Assembly (NCBI GenBank): GCA_964461295.1
Contig: CAYWTX010000110.1
Span: forward strand, 1-8,969
Direction: 5' to 3'
Source of the DNA: CAYWTX01 sp964461295
Lineage (GTDB): Bacteria; Planctomycetota; Phycisphaerae; SM23-33
Length of the DNA: 8,969 bases
The number at the start of each line of letters is the position of its first letter. Positions within the stretch are counted from its first letter, which is position 1. The notes below the pieces were generated by a model, which saw only the letters and a list, made by a program, of their open reading frames with translations, was not told the DNA's origin and did no database searches. This document shows positions 1 through 5,523 of this stretch, piece after piece. A program made the position numbers and the translations under genes.

Positions 1-27
1 GGCCTGCCCGCTTCAGCGGGGCAGGTC
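1..27. repeat. Palindromic repeat, copy A (inside the FecR-VIT frame)
   Basis: An imperfect hairpin: CCTGCCCGCT (3-12) pairs with AGCGGGGCAGG (15-25) with one bulged base and a TC loop. It is nearly the same as the reverse complement of 1516-1541, differing by a one-base indel and about two substitutions. In the minus-strand gene it is read as LRPAPLKRAG, just after the VIT domain. The element may continue left of the window. Confidence 0.7.
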
Positions 28-1357
28 TTAAGTTCAGCAGGAAATCCTGGTTCGGCGGAACGTTCTTCGCCTCGTGCTCGATGATGAGGTCGCCCTTCTC
101 CGTCCGCGACGCGATGCCGTGCGTGCTCGACAGCCCCTCCAGCTTCTCCGCCCCGCCGATCACCCGCACGCGGATGCTGAGCTGCCCCGCCTTGTCCTGC
201 GTCTGCTCCATCGGATACCAGTATCGCAGGCTGCGGTACAGCTCCGGCAGCGTCTGCGTGTAGCTCAGGATGATCCGCTTCTCGCGCCGCCCCAGCAGCG
301 GGAAGACACGCATCTTGAAGACGTTGCCCTCCATCATCTCCAGCAGCGCCGGGTCCCGCCGCGTGTACACGATCGACTCGTACACGAACCGCCCGTAGTC
401 CCGCTCCACCATCCCGCCTTCGTTCAGATCGGCCGAGCCCTTCTGGTCCGACACGTACATCGCCAGCCGGCTGAGGCTCGCGTCCGGCGGCAGCGGAAAA
501 TAGAACGTCCCTTCCATCTGCCACTCGCGCTGATTGAAAAACGTCTGGTCCACCGTCGTGCGGGCGATGCCGTCCTCGATCACCACGTCGATGACGTACT
601 TGCGCAGCTCCAGCCGTACGTTCTGCCCCCACGGGTCCACGGCCACCAGCTCGCCGCTGGCGTGCCTCTCGGCCGTCTCGACCAGCGGCTTGCCGGCCAG
701 GTTCTCCCGCGCCCAGTTCACCAGGTGCGTGAACCGCTGCGCGGCGGAGCGCTTCGGCGGCCCGCCCGCCGGCGCGAACGCCTGCTGCCCGGCGCGTACC
801 TCGACCGCACCGCCGGGACTGGTCAACTCCACGCGTCCCTGCCCCACCGCCACGAACGTGCCGTCCGTCTCGGCCGAGACGGTGAACGCCGTGCCCTTCG
901 CGGCCGCCTTGCCCGTCGGAGTCTCCACCGTGAACGGCCTGTCGCTCCTGGCGACCTGCAAGAGAACCTGCCCCGCCTCCAGTTTCACCTGCCGTGGGCC
1001 GGCGACCTTGTACTTGGCGCCCGCCCGCGGATACAGCCGCGTGCCGTCGTCGAGCTTGACCACGCCGTCCCGCTCGACCGGGCCGGGGCCCGTGCCGCTG
1101 CTGCTGCCGCCGCCGGCCATGACGCTGACCAGCACCATCGCCGCCGCCGCCAGGCCCGCTGCTCCCGCGAATATCTTCATGATCAGTCTCCCGCGTCTGC
1201 TTGGACGTGCTTCACCCGTGGCCACTGAACCCAACCGCGCCTCAAGTTGCTTGAGCATCTCCCGTTTGCGATCCTCGCCCAGCGCCGGCGGGCCCGATGC
1301 CTTCCGCAGCAACTTCGCCATGTTGGCGTCGAAGATGTTGTCCTGTTGATCGCTCAT
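1..1357 (-). CDS. FecR-VIT domain membrane-anchored protein (3' end missing, cut by window edge)
   Basis: The 452 codons visible here run off the left edge without a stop, so this is an N-terminal part. Residues 1-58 are a charged, probably cytoplasmic segment. Residues 62-80 form one hydrophobic helix (AGAAGLAAAAMVLVSVMAGG) and are followed by a Gly/Ser linker. Residues about 97-192 look like a FecR domain (RSDRPFTVETPTG, then KGTAFTV and VAVGQGRVEL). Residues about 243-372 look like a VIT domain (VDQTFFNQ, EGTFYFPLPPDA, FKMRVFPL, RIILSYTQTLP). In this family a von Willebrand A domain often follows VIT; it would lie outside the window. The gene follows a sigma factor gene, so the short cytoplasmic N-terminus could bind that sigma factor as FecR-type regulators do; this is inference. 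The start at 1357 has only a weak ribosome site. An internal ATG at 1180 has GGGAG 7 nt upstream and would give a signal-anchor start. I prefer 1357 because residues 1-59 look like real protein. Confidence 0.85.
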   Translation of the reverse strand, partial: MSDQQDNIFDANMAKLLRKASGPPALGEDRKREMLKQLEARLGSVATGEARPSRRGRLIMKIFAGAAGLAAAAMVLVSVMAGGGSSSGTGPGPVERDGVVKLDDGTRLYPRAGAKYKVAGPRQVKLEAGQVLLQVARSDRPFTVETPTGKAAAKGTAFTVSAETDGTFVAVGQGRVELTSPGGAVEVRAGQQAFAPAGGPPKRSAAQRFTHLVNWARENLAGKPLVETAERHASGELVAVDPWGQNVRLELRKYVIDVVIEDGIARTTVDQTFFNQREWQMEGTFYFPLPPDASLSRLAMYVSDQKGSADLNEGGMVERDYGRFVYESIVYTRRDPALLEMMEGNVFKMRVFPLLGRREKRIILSYTQTLPELYRSLRYWYPMEQTQDKAGQLSIRVRVIGGAEKLEGLSSTHGIASRTEKGDLIIEHEAKNVPPNQDFLLNLRPAPLKRAG

Positions 1358-1392
1358 GCTTCTGTCTCTGTTCCCGCTTCCTTCGTCATCGC

Positions 1393-1518
1393 CCGGGCTC
1401 CGGGCTCCGCACTCCGGGTTCCGGGCTCCGCATTCCGGGTTCCGGGTTCCGGGTTCCGGGTTCCGGGCGCCGGGTTCCGGGTTCCGGGCGCCGGGTTCCG
1501 GGCGCCGGGTTCCGGGAC
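1393..1518. repeat. 18-unit heptamer tandem array, consensus CCGGGTT
   Basis: Exactly 18 consecutive 7-bp units fill most of the 168-bp gap between the sigma gene stop and the FecR-VIT start. Unit types on the plus strand are CCGGGTT (9), CCGGGCT (3), CCGGGCG (3), CCGCACT, CCGCATT and a final CCGGGAC. Every unit starts with CCG and most carry the self-complementary CCGG, so the transcript could fold locally. The left half is more diverged than the right, as expected when one end is older. It resembles in style the short tandemly repeated repetitive sequences known in cyanobacteria. The array is open in a minus-strand frame, but that product is a simple PGTR/PEPG-like repeat and is not a gene. 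Confidence 0.95.
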
Positions 1519-1541
1519 CTACCCGCTAAAGCGGGCAGGCC
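1516..1541. repeat. Palindromic repeat, copy B (provides the sigma gene stop codon)
   Basis: On the minus strand CCTGCCCGCT and AGCGGGTAGG form a 10-bp stem with one G-U pair around TT. It has the opposite orientation to copy A at 1-27. The TAG of CGCTTTAGCGGG is the stop codon of the sigma gene, so the last residues (CPL) and the stop come from the repeat. It touches the heptamer array at 1516-1518. Confidence 0.75.
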
Positions 1542-2125
1542 GCGCCCAGCGCCGCGAACGTCTCCTTGAACGCCTTGCGGGCCCGCTTCAGCAAGCCCTT
1601 CACCGCGTCCACCGTCACCGCCTGGTCGCCGGCGATCTGCTCCAGAGACCGCTCGTCGATGTACTTGGCCTTCAGCACGCGCCGGTAGGGCTCGGGCAGT
1701 TGCGTCAAGGCCGAGCCTACCAGATCGCGGGTCTCCTGGGCCTCCAGCAGGTCGCTCGCCAGCGGCGCGCGGTCCAACTCGTCGTAGATCCGCTGCAGCG
1801 AACCGTCCAGTGAGTCCCACATCGCGGCCTGGCCTTCACGCCCCCTGGCGCCAAGGGCGTCCCGGATGCAGTTCCGCGACAGCGTGCGTAGCCACGCGAT
1901 CATCGGCCCCCGCGCCGCGTCAAACTTCCCCAGCCGCTCCATCGCCCGCGCAAAGGTCTCCTGCGTCACCTCGGCCGCCAGGTCGGCGTCGCGCCCCACG
2001 CGGTAGTAAGCGAACCCGTACACGCCGTCGGCGTGCCGGGCGAACCACTCCGCCAACGCCTCGCGGTCGCCTTGCCTCATGCGGCCGACCAGGGCCGCGT
2101 CGGTCTCGTGCTCGGGCGATGACAA
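1526..2125 (-). CDS. ECF-type RNA polymerase sigma factor
   Basis: A 199-residue sigma-70-like protein of the two-domain (regions 2 and 4) size typical of extracytoplasmic function factors. Region 2 spans roughly residues 20-90: DREALAEWFARHADGVYGFAYYRVG, carrying the core-binding DADLAAEVTQETFARAM motif at 46-62 and then MIAWLRTLSRNCIRD. Region 4 spans about 130-192: ALTQLPEPYRRVLKAKYID and then the helix-turn-helix SLEQIAGDQAVTVDAVKGLLKRARKAF, which would read the -35 element. The start is a TTG at 2125, chosen because GGAGAG lies at 2130-2135 and because an ATG start at residue 16 would remove the front of region 2. It would redirect RNA polymerase to a private regulon, and the next gene is its likely partner. 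The C-terminus ends inside a palindromic repeat. The exact ECF group cannot be assigned by eye. Confidence 0.93.
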   Translation of the reverse strand: MSSPEHETDAALVGRMRQGDREALAEWFARHADGVYGFAYYRVGRDADLAAEVTQETFARAMERLGKFDAARGPMIAWLRTLSRNCIRDALGARGREGQAAMWDSLDGSLQRIYDELDRAPLASDLLEAQETRDLVGSALTQLPEPYRRVLKAKYIDERSLEQIAGDQAVTVDAVKGLLKRARKAFKETFAALGAACPL

Positions 2126-2129
2126 GGGT

Positions 2130-2165
2130 CTCTCCGTGATAGATCCCCCGGCTGCAAACCGGGGG
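2130..2165 (-). promoter_or_regulatory. Ribosome site and leader hairpin of the sigma gene
   Basis: GGAGAG (2130-2135) is the ribosome site that supports the TTG start at 2125. Ten bases upstream a perfect 7-bp stem, CCCCCGG (2145-2151) with CCGGGGG (2159-2165), encloses the 7-base loop ctgcaaa. It has no U-tract after it in the reading direction, so it is not a standard terminator. It could be a leader structure or another dispersed palindrome; its function is not shown. Confidence 0.55.
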
Positions 2166-2190
2166 CGTTCCAGGTCGCCTCACTATGGAC

Positions 2191-2217
2191 TGTCACGACG
2201 GGGCGAAGAAGTGTCAC
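2191..2217. promoter_or_regulatory. Direct repeat TGTCAC x2, 21 bp apart, upstream of sigma gene
   Basis: TGTCAC occurs at 2191-2196 and 2212-2217 (GTGACA when read towards the sigma gene). The 21-bp start-to-start distance is two helical turns, which would place both on the same DNA face, as for an operator. This could be chance; no family is recognised. Confidence 0.25.
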
Positions 2218-2258
2218 CGAAATACCACGCGACCGGCGACCGCATACCGTTGAGGCCG

Positions 2259-2342
2259 ACCCGCTTCAGCGGCGTCGGTCCCGAAAACCCGCTTCAGCGG
2301 CGTCGGTCCCGGAAACCCGCTTCAGCGGCGTCGGTCCCGAAA
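2259..2342. repeat. Three tandem 28-bp repeats with CCGCTTCAGCGG palindrome core
   Basis: Three head-to-tail 28-bp units start at 2259, 2287 and 2315. Each has the core CCCGCTTCAGCGG followed by CGTCGGTCCCG and an A-rich junction; units differ by only a single base or so. CCGCT and AGCGG form a small stem, and in the first unit CCGAC before the core also pairs with GTCGG after it. The core is the one seen at 1-27 and 1516-1541. There are no spacers, so this is not a CRISPR array. Confidence 0.9.
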
Positions 2343-2367
2343 ATCCGGAGCGATCCACGACGAGCGC

Positions 2368-2410
2368 AACGAAACAGGTGAACGCAGATGCTTCCATCCG
2401 CGTTCACCTG
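2368..2410 (-). terminator. Rho-independent-type terminator after the membrane protein gene
   Basis: Arms CAGGTGAACGC and GCGTTCACCTG (2375-2385 and 2400-2410) are perfectly complementary over 11 bp. The stem can continue through a G-U pair and a GAT/ATC pairing to a 6-base loop. On the minus strand it is followed by TTTCGTT (2368-2374). It lies 27 bp beyond the stop codon at 2438. The U-tract is short but the stem is strong. Confidence 0.75.
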
Positions 2411-2437
2411 CTTCCCTGTGGCCGTCAGGCGGCTCAA

Positions 2438-4366
2438 CTAGCTTGCCGGCTGGTCCTTGGGCGGCTCGGACGGCGGGGGCTCCGTCGGGGCGGCCCCGGC
2501 CGGAGGAGTCTCGGCCGCGATGCCGGCGCCTTCGGCCGCGGGCTGCTGAGCGGTGGTCTCGTCAGCGGGTTCCTCGAAGTAGATGTCGTCCAGATCGGTG
2601 GCATCCACCTCGCGCCGCAGCAGGAAGTAGATCACCGTGGACGCGCTGCTGACGAAACTCAGCAGGAAGCCCACCACCACCGCCGCGACGCCCGCCACCG
2701 TGATCCAGATGAAGAACGCGCAGATGCTCTCCCACGTGGTCATGGCCGCGCCGGCCTCGCCCCACGGGCCGGACGGCAGCAGGTTGTCGAACGACGGCGC
2801 CGGCCAGAGAACGTCCAGCTTGTCGGCCGTGGGAGACAGCCTCTGCCCGCCCCCGATGACCCCGACGCCGACGAACCCGTGTGCGACCGCCAGGGCCAGA
2901 TACGCGAACACCCGCACGAACAGGTACGTGATGGCCCCATAGACCAGCGCCACCAGCATGTACCACCCCGCCCGCCACGGCTTGGCGAACACGTACGAGT
3001 AGCTGCGGCTGATGGCGTCAAAGCTGTCGGAGCTCTCGGCCGCGATCGTCGGGTACATCAGCGATCCGCCACCGACCAGGCCGATGGACAGGAAGGCCAC
3101 CAGCAGCCCGCACAGGATCGCCAGCGGCATGAGGATGCTCATCACGATGTCCAGCACCGGCACGCTCATCAGCAGCCCGCCGGCGATCATGAACAAGCCG
3201 ATCACCAGCACGATGCCCAACGGGATCAGCGGCGCGGTGTAAAAGCTGAGGAACTTGCCGAGTGCGAACTTCAACGCCGCGGCGGCCGAAAGCTTCTCAT
3301 CCCGCGCGAACTGCAGGGCGCTCATGCGGTGCATCGCCCCGCCCAGAAGCGCCCAGATCGCCAGCGCACCGGCCACAAAAACGATCGCGTACAGCCAGTG
3401 CTGGCAGAAGAACCACCCCAACCCGCTGACCGCCATCAGGGCGAAGTACAGGAACCCGAACGGCTCCGCCTGCGGAACCTGCCCCGGCGCCACCGCCGGC
3501 TGGACCTCCAACTCCCGCTGGAGGCGGTCAGCACGGTTCTGCAGCATCTGCCGGTAGGACATCAGGCCGCCGGCGATGTTCCCGCCCGCCGCCGCCTGCA
3601 ACCCACGCGCCACGCACTGCGATTCGTACTCGGCCAGGCTGGCGAACACCGGCCGGCCCCGAATCTGCCGCACGCGCGCCGCGAATCCGGCTTCCCGTTG
3701 GGTGATGCCCCGCCGGGCCGCGGCGAGGGCCTTGGCCGCTTCCTCGCGGGCCTTTGCCTTGCCCGCGTCGTCCAGGCTCTTGTCGTCGTCGATCCGCCTC
3801 CAGACGCCGTTGGGATCGCGAGAATCCACCCGGTCGAGAATCCGCTCGATCCGGTCGACCTCCTGGTCCAAGGCCTCCCTCGCCTCGCTCAGCGCCGCGG
3901 ACCACCGCGGCAGCAGTTTCTTCCTCATCTCCTCCCGGCTGATCCCCTTTGCGTCGGCCTTCACCACGTTCATGAAGTGAACGAACGAGTCGGAGAAGTG
4001 CCGCGTCCGCAGGTCCGCCGACGCGCTCTGGTAGGCGCCCAGGCTCACCCGCTGCTCGTTCGCGTCGGCCCACAGATTGACCGCCGCCTCCGGACGCTGC
4101 TTCTCAAACTCCTCGCGCCCGGCCTGAAACGCCGTCGCGGGCAGCGCGACGTGCTGCGGGATTTCGCCGTCGGCAACGTACGCCCCGCCGATGCCCGAGG
4201 AGACCCGGTCCATCACCCAGCCCAGCAGCGCCACCAGGATCACGGTGCCCGCCGACAGCGCCAGCTTGCTCGGCTGGATCGCCATCCGGAACGATTTGAA
4301 GATATTCGTCCAGGCGAACAGTTCCTTCCAGTTCACGCGATTCAGTTCCTGCTGCTCGTCCGACAT
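2438..4366 (-). CDS. Multi-pass membrane protein of unknown function
   Basis: I do not recognise a named family. The 642-residue protein has a cytoplasmic-looking N-terminus with an amphipathic stretch (WKELFAWTNIFKSFRMAI), one hydrophobic helix at about 36-53, and then a large soluble region (54-300) rich in charged helices, including a likely coiled coil at 155-235. About six or seven more hydrophobic helices follow between 303 and 583: 303-320, 325-343, 376-398, 403-434 (one long or two), 467-500, and 546-583. A conserved-looking loop, AAESSDSFDAISRSYSYVF then KPWRAGWY (442-468), sits between two helices and resembles a motif I associate with planctomycete integral membrane proteins. The tail 596-642 is acidic and then Pro/Ala-rich (PPAGAAPTEPPPSEPP), probably disordered. 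AAAGGAG lies 5 nt before the ATG. A promoter in front and a terminator behind suggest it can be its own transcription unit. The large loop is probably extracytoplasmic, but topology is a guess. Confidence 0.9.
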   Translation of the reverse strand: MSDEQQELNRVNWKELFAWTNIFKSFRMAIQPSKLALSAGTVILVALLGWVMDRVSSGIGGAYVADGEIPQHVALPATAFQAGREEFEKQRPEAAVNLWADANEQRVSLGAYQSASADLRTRHFSDSFVHFMNVVKADAKGISREEMRKKLLPRWSAALSEAREALDQEVDRIERILDRVDSRDPNGVWRRIDDDKSLDDAGKAKAREEAAKALAAARRGITQREAGFAARVRQIRGRPVFASLAEYESQCVARGLQAAAGGNIAGGLMSYRQMLQNRADRLQRELEVQPAVAPGQVPQAEPFGFLYFALMAVSGLGWFFCQHWLYAIVFVAGALAIWALLGGAMHRMSALQFARDEKLSAAAALKFALGKFLSFYTAPLIPLGIVLVIGLFMIAGGLLMSVPVLDIVMSILMPLAILCGLLVAFLSIGLVGGGSLMYPTIAAESSDSFDAISRSYSYVFAKPWRAGWYMLVALVYGAITYLFVRVFAYLALAVAHGFVGVGVIGGGQRLSPTADKLDVLWPAPSFDNLLPSGPWGEAGAAMTTWESICAFFIWITVAGVAAVVVGFLLSFVSSASTVIYFLLRREVDATDLDDIYFEEPADETTAQQPAAEGAGIAAETPPAGAAPTEPPPSEPPKDQPAS

Positions 4367-4371
4367 GGTTG

Positions 4372-4378
4372 CTCCTTT
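4372..4378 (-). promoter_or_regulatory. Ribosome binding site of the membrane protein gene
   Basis: AAAGGAG on the minus strand ends 5 nt before the ATG at 4366, fixing the start of the 642-residue protein. Confidence 0.8.
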
Positions 4379-4434
4379 CGCTGCACCGCCCTAGGTAGAA
4401 CGCGCTGGCGCCTTCGTTCACGCCACCGGCGAGA

Positions 4435-4463
4435 ATTATAGCGCCCCGCCTCGCCATCCGCAA
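4435..4463 (-). promoter_or_regulatory. Candidate sigma-70 promoter for the membrane protein gene
   Basis: Reading the minus strand, TTGCGG (4463-4458) is followed after exactly 17 bp by a perfect TATAAT (4440-4435). The perfect -10 stands out in this GC-rich sequence. Transcription would begin near 4428, giving a leader of about 60 nt before the ATG at 4366. It lies just beyond the stop of the fmdB-like gene at 4472, so the membrane gene could be read both from here and by read-through. Confidence 0.6.
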
Positions 4464-4471
4464 CAAGGCTG

Positions 4472-4849
4472 TCAATCCTTTGTTTGCGGATTCCTCTTGC
4501 CCGAGGGCTTTTCGGCGCTGGACCCGCCCTTGTCCGACGACCCGCCCTTCTCCGACGATGCGCCCTTCTCCGACGATGCGCCGCTCTTCTCGGATGCCCC
4601 GCCCTTCTCCGACGACGGCGATGGCGATGGCGACTTCTCGCTCGCGGCCGACTTGCGGTACGACTCGCTCCGGTAGTCGGTCTGGTAGAACCCGCTGCCC
4701 TTGAAGATGATCCCGCCCCCGGCGCCCACCAGCCGGCGAACTTTGCTCTTCCCGCACTCCGGGCATTTCCGCACCACCGGCGCCACGATCGATTGGAACT
4801 TCTCGAACGAGTGCCCGCAGGCATCGCATTCATAATCGTACGTCGGCAT
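4472..4849 (-). CDS. FmdB-family zinc-ribbon protein with low-complexity tail
   Basis: The 125-residue protein begins MPTYDYECDACGHSFEKFQS, the standard FmdB-type regulatory zinc-ribbon opening. Cysteines C8, C11, C29 and C32 form two CxxC knuckles for one zinc. The family motif FKGSGFYQTDYR is at 49-60. From about residue 62 the sequence becomes a Ser/Glu/Lys/Gly repeat (SSEKGG, ASSEKG, SSDKGG), probably disordered; the DNA under it (about 4520-4616) is an imperfect tandem repeat and may vary in length. The biochemical role of the family is poorly defined; the name comes from a proposed regulator of formamide/amide use. AGGAG lies 8 nt before the ATG. The gene starts 45 nt after grpE ends, so it is probably co-transcribed with the chaperone genes. 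The association may mean a link to protein quality control, but this is inference from position only. Confidence 0.9.
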   Translation of the reverse strand: MPTYDYECDACGHSFEKFQSIVAPVVRKCPECGKSKVRRLVGAGGGIIFKGSGFYQTDYRSESYRKSAASEKSPSPSPSSEKGGASEKSGASSEKGASSEKGGSSDKGGSSAEKPSGKRNPQTKD

Positions 4850-4894
4850 ACTTCCTGCTCCTGGCTTTGCCGTGGCGCCCCCCGAAGAACAGTC

Positions 4895-5497
4895 TCAATC
4901 GTCGGTTGACGTTTCTCCATCCCCGCCGTCCGGCTCCGGCGCCTTGGCCACGATCACCCCGGCCGGGCGGATCGTCCGCCCCTTCAACATGAAGCCCTTC
5001 ACGTAGTCCTTCAGCACCGTGCCCGGGGCAACGTCCCGGCTTTCCTGCTGCATCAGCGCCGCGTGGAACGCCGGGTCGAACGGCTTGCCCGCCGCCTCGA
5101 TCCGCTCCACGCCATACTGCTTCAGCACTTCCAGCATCTTGTCGTGCACCAACTGCACGCCCATGTAGAACGGGTCGTCCTCGCCGTGGTCGGCCGCCGC
5201 CGCCTGCATCGTCCGCTCCAGGTCGTCCACCACCGGAAGCAGGTCGCGGATCAGCGATTCGTTCGAGTAATCGCGAGCCGTCTCCATGTCCCGCTGCCCA
5301 CGCTTCTGGTAGTTCAGGTAGTCCGCCGACACCCGCTGCAACCGCGAAAGCAGGTCGTCCCGCTGCAACCGCAGCGACTCCAGCGTCTCCTCGGGCATCT
5401 GGGCTTCCGAAGCGGCCGACGTCGCCTCCCGCCCAGGGGCGACTTCCGCCCCTGGCGGCTCGCCTTCGGCCGTCGTCTTCGCCTTCTTGTGGCTCAT
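4895..5497 (-). CDS. grpE: GrpE, nucleotide exchange factor for DnaK
   Basis: The 200-residue product matches GrpE in size and order of parts. An unstructured acidic/Ala-rich N-terminus (1-36) is followed by a long helix/coiled coil for dimerisation (about 37-100, LRLQRDDLLSRLQRVSADYLN and then RDYSNESLIRDLLPVVDDLERTM). The C-terminal beta domain follows, with the GrpE signature VKGFMLKGRTIRPAGVIVAK at 166-185. GrpE releases ADP from the ATPase domain of DnaK and so resets the chaperone cycle in the cytoplasm. It starts 26 nt after the dnaJ stop and is surely co-transcribed with it. AAGAGAG lies 8 nt before the ATG. The reading frame is open far upstream, under dnaJ, but that part is another-frame shadow; the GrpE homology begins after 5497. 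The order dnaJ then grpE, without dnaK, differs from the common hrcA-grpE-dnaK-dnaJ order. Confidence 0.95.
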   Translation of the reverse strand: MSHKKAKTTAEGEPPGAEVAPGREATSAASEAQMPEETLESLRLQRDDLLSRLQRVSADYLNYQKRGQRDMETARDYSNESLIRDLLPVVDDLERTMQAAAADHGEDDPFYMGVQLVHDKMLEVLKQYGVERIEAAGKPFDPAFHAALMQQESRDVAPGTVLKDYVKGFMLKGRTIRPAGVIVAKAPEPDGGDGETSTDD

Positions 5498-5523
5498 GTC
5501 CTTGGCTCTCTTGACTTGCTTGC

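Larger units (their letters stand above)
2126..2437. other. 312-bp gene-free gap between membrane protein and sigma genes
   Basis: In transcription order this gap holds the terminator of the membrane protein gene (2368-2410), three 28-bp palindrome-bearing repeats (2259-2342), a direct repeat of GTGACA separated by 21 bp (2191-2217), and the leader hairpin and ribosome site of the sigma gene. The sigma gene promoter should lie between 2166 and 2258, but I see no convincing -35/-10 pair there. No ORF in the gap looks protein-coding. Confidence 0.7.

Noticed and set aside
1386..1820. Minus-strand frame reading through the heptamer array and part of the sigma gene
   Set aside because: It is out of frame with the sigma factor and its end is simple repeat peptide; no evidence of coding.
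2145..2165. 7-bp hairpin as a terminator
   Set aside because: It lies just upstream of the sigma ribosome site and has no U-tract following it on the minus strand.
2259..2342. CRISPR-like array of 28-bp repeats
   Set aside because: The units are directly tandem with no spacers between them, there are only three, and no cas gene is nearby.
2378..4441. 687-codon open frame on the plus strand opposite the membrane protein gene
   Set aside because: Its protein is a His/Arg/Gln-rich shadow typical of GC-rich antisense frames; the minus strand encodes a coherent membrane protein with ribosome site, promoter and terminator.
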